This document shows positions 63,906 to 64,000 of a stretch of DNA of 64,000 nucleotides, piece after piece (position 1 is the stretch's first letter; each line of letters starts with the position of its first letter). A program made the position numbers and the translations under genes. Source of the DNA: Oceanihabitans sp. IOP_32. GTDB lineage: Bacteria; Bacteroidota; Bacteroidia; Flavobacteriales; Flavobacteriaceae. The stretch is taken from contig NZ_CP040813.1 of the NCBI RefSeq assembly GCF_009498295.1, forward strand, positions 601,001-665,000, given 5' to 3'. The notes below the pieces were generated by a model. It did not search any database, was not told where the DNA came from, and saw only the letters and a list, made by a program, of their open reading frames with translations.

Positions 63906-64000
63906 ATGAATTATTTCTCTTCAAATTTTAAACTCGGTATTCTAGGAGGCGGCCAACTGGGAAAAATGCTACTAAACAATACCAGAAAATTTGATGTTTA
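63906..64000 (+). CDS. purK: N5-carboxyaminoimidazole ribonucleotide synthase, 5' fragment
   Basis: The window ends 31 codons into the gene. The visible start, MNYFSSNFKLGILGGGQLGK, has the glycine-rich GILGGGQLGKM loop typical of the PurK N-terminal domain. PurK converts AIR to N5-CAIR with ATP and bicarbonate. It diverges from hpt-adk. Confidence 0.88.
   Translation, partial: MNYFSSNFKLGILGGGQLGKMLLNNTRKFDV

Noticed and set aside
1-64000. CRISPR arrays, tRNA or rRNA genes, insertion sequences, prophage
   Set aside because: No spaced direct repeats, no tRNA-like arms, no transposase or phage proteins and no rRNA sequence were found on reading through.

Overview
The window is chromosomal DNA of a flavobacterium (Bacteroidota, very probably Flavobacteriaceae). 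The evidence is the low GC content, gliding-motility genes gldB and gldC, TonB-dependent receptors, a zinc-ligand-less DnaG of Bacteroidetes type, a GlmU-like protein of the alternative Bacteroidetes type, and promoters of the Bacteroidetes form (TTG, about 17-23 nt, TAnnTTTG). Most genes are housekeeping. No prophage, CRISPR array, insertion sequence, rRNA or tRNA was seen.

Layout. 1-1000: an ECF sigma factor with a membrane partner. 1300-9000: an S41 peptidase lipoprotein, a PP-loop ATPase of the Dph6 type, then a vitamin B12 uptake locus. In that locus a TonB receptor on the minus strand lies behind a textbook cobalamin riboswitch, and substrate-binding, permease and ATPase genes diverge from it. 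9100-12700: rmuC, a decayed small gene, an abortive-infection type HEPN gene (Abi_2), and a hot-dog thioesterase. 12780-24600: carB, rpmH, cardiolipin synthase with a lytic transglycosylase, mtaB, a YhhN-like protein, a GlmU-like protein and rpmE2. 24700-29900: DUF4199, a GT2 glycosyltransferase, a phosphosugar mutase and an MsbA-like ABC exporter. 30270-31840: a second ECF sigma operon with an anti-sigma-like protein and a Spy-like periplasmic protein. 31880-37230: a BNR-repeat lipoprotein, a GNAT enzyme, and a probable copper cluster (HYC_CC_PP-like protein, TonB receptor, HMA protein). 37400-45500: fRMsr-like protein, purH and the rod-shape operon mreB-mreC-mreD-mrdA-rodA. 45560-52000: gldC/gldB, nadE, an atypical response regulator, dnaG and mpl. 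52400-58530: a giant alpha-2-macroglobulin. 58700-64000: a DUF4136 lipoprotein, a hydrolase, a K+ channel, obgE, a decayed PLDc_N gene, an HPRT-adenylate kinase fusion and the start of purK.

The main non-textbook signals are these. A 95-nt element occurs twice without indels (8042-8136 plus, 34053-34147 minus). It carries a short reading frame whose TGA overlaps the ATG of whatever follows. The orphan response regulator has Glu in place of the phospho-acceptor Asp, and a perfect palindrome sits between the two boxes of its promoter. A 23-bp palindrome lies between the divergent purine genes hpt-adk and purK. HPRT and adenylate kinase are fused in frame. Two small genes are broken by frameshifts (10441-10698, 62403-62635). 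Several GC-rich or palindromic intergenic repeats look like the dispersed repeats common in flavobacterial genomes. No clearly new multi-gene system was found; the 95-nt element is the best candidate for something undescribed.
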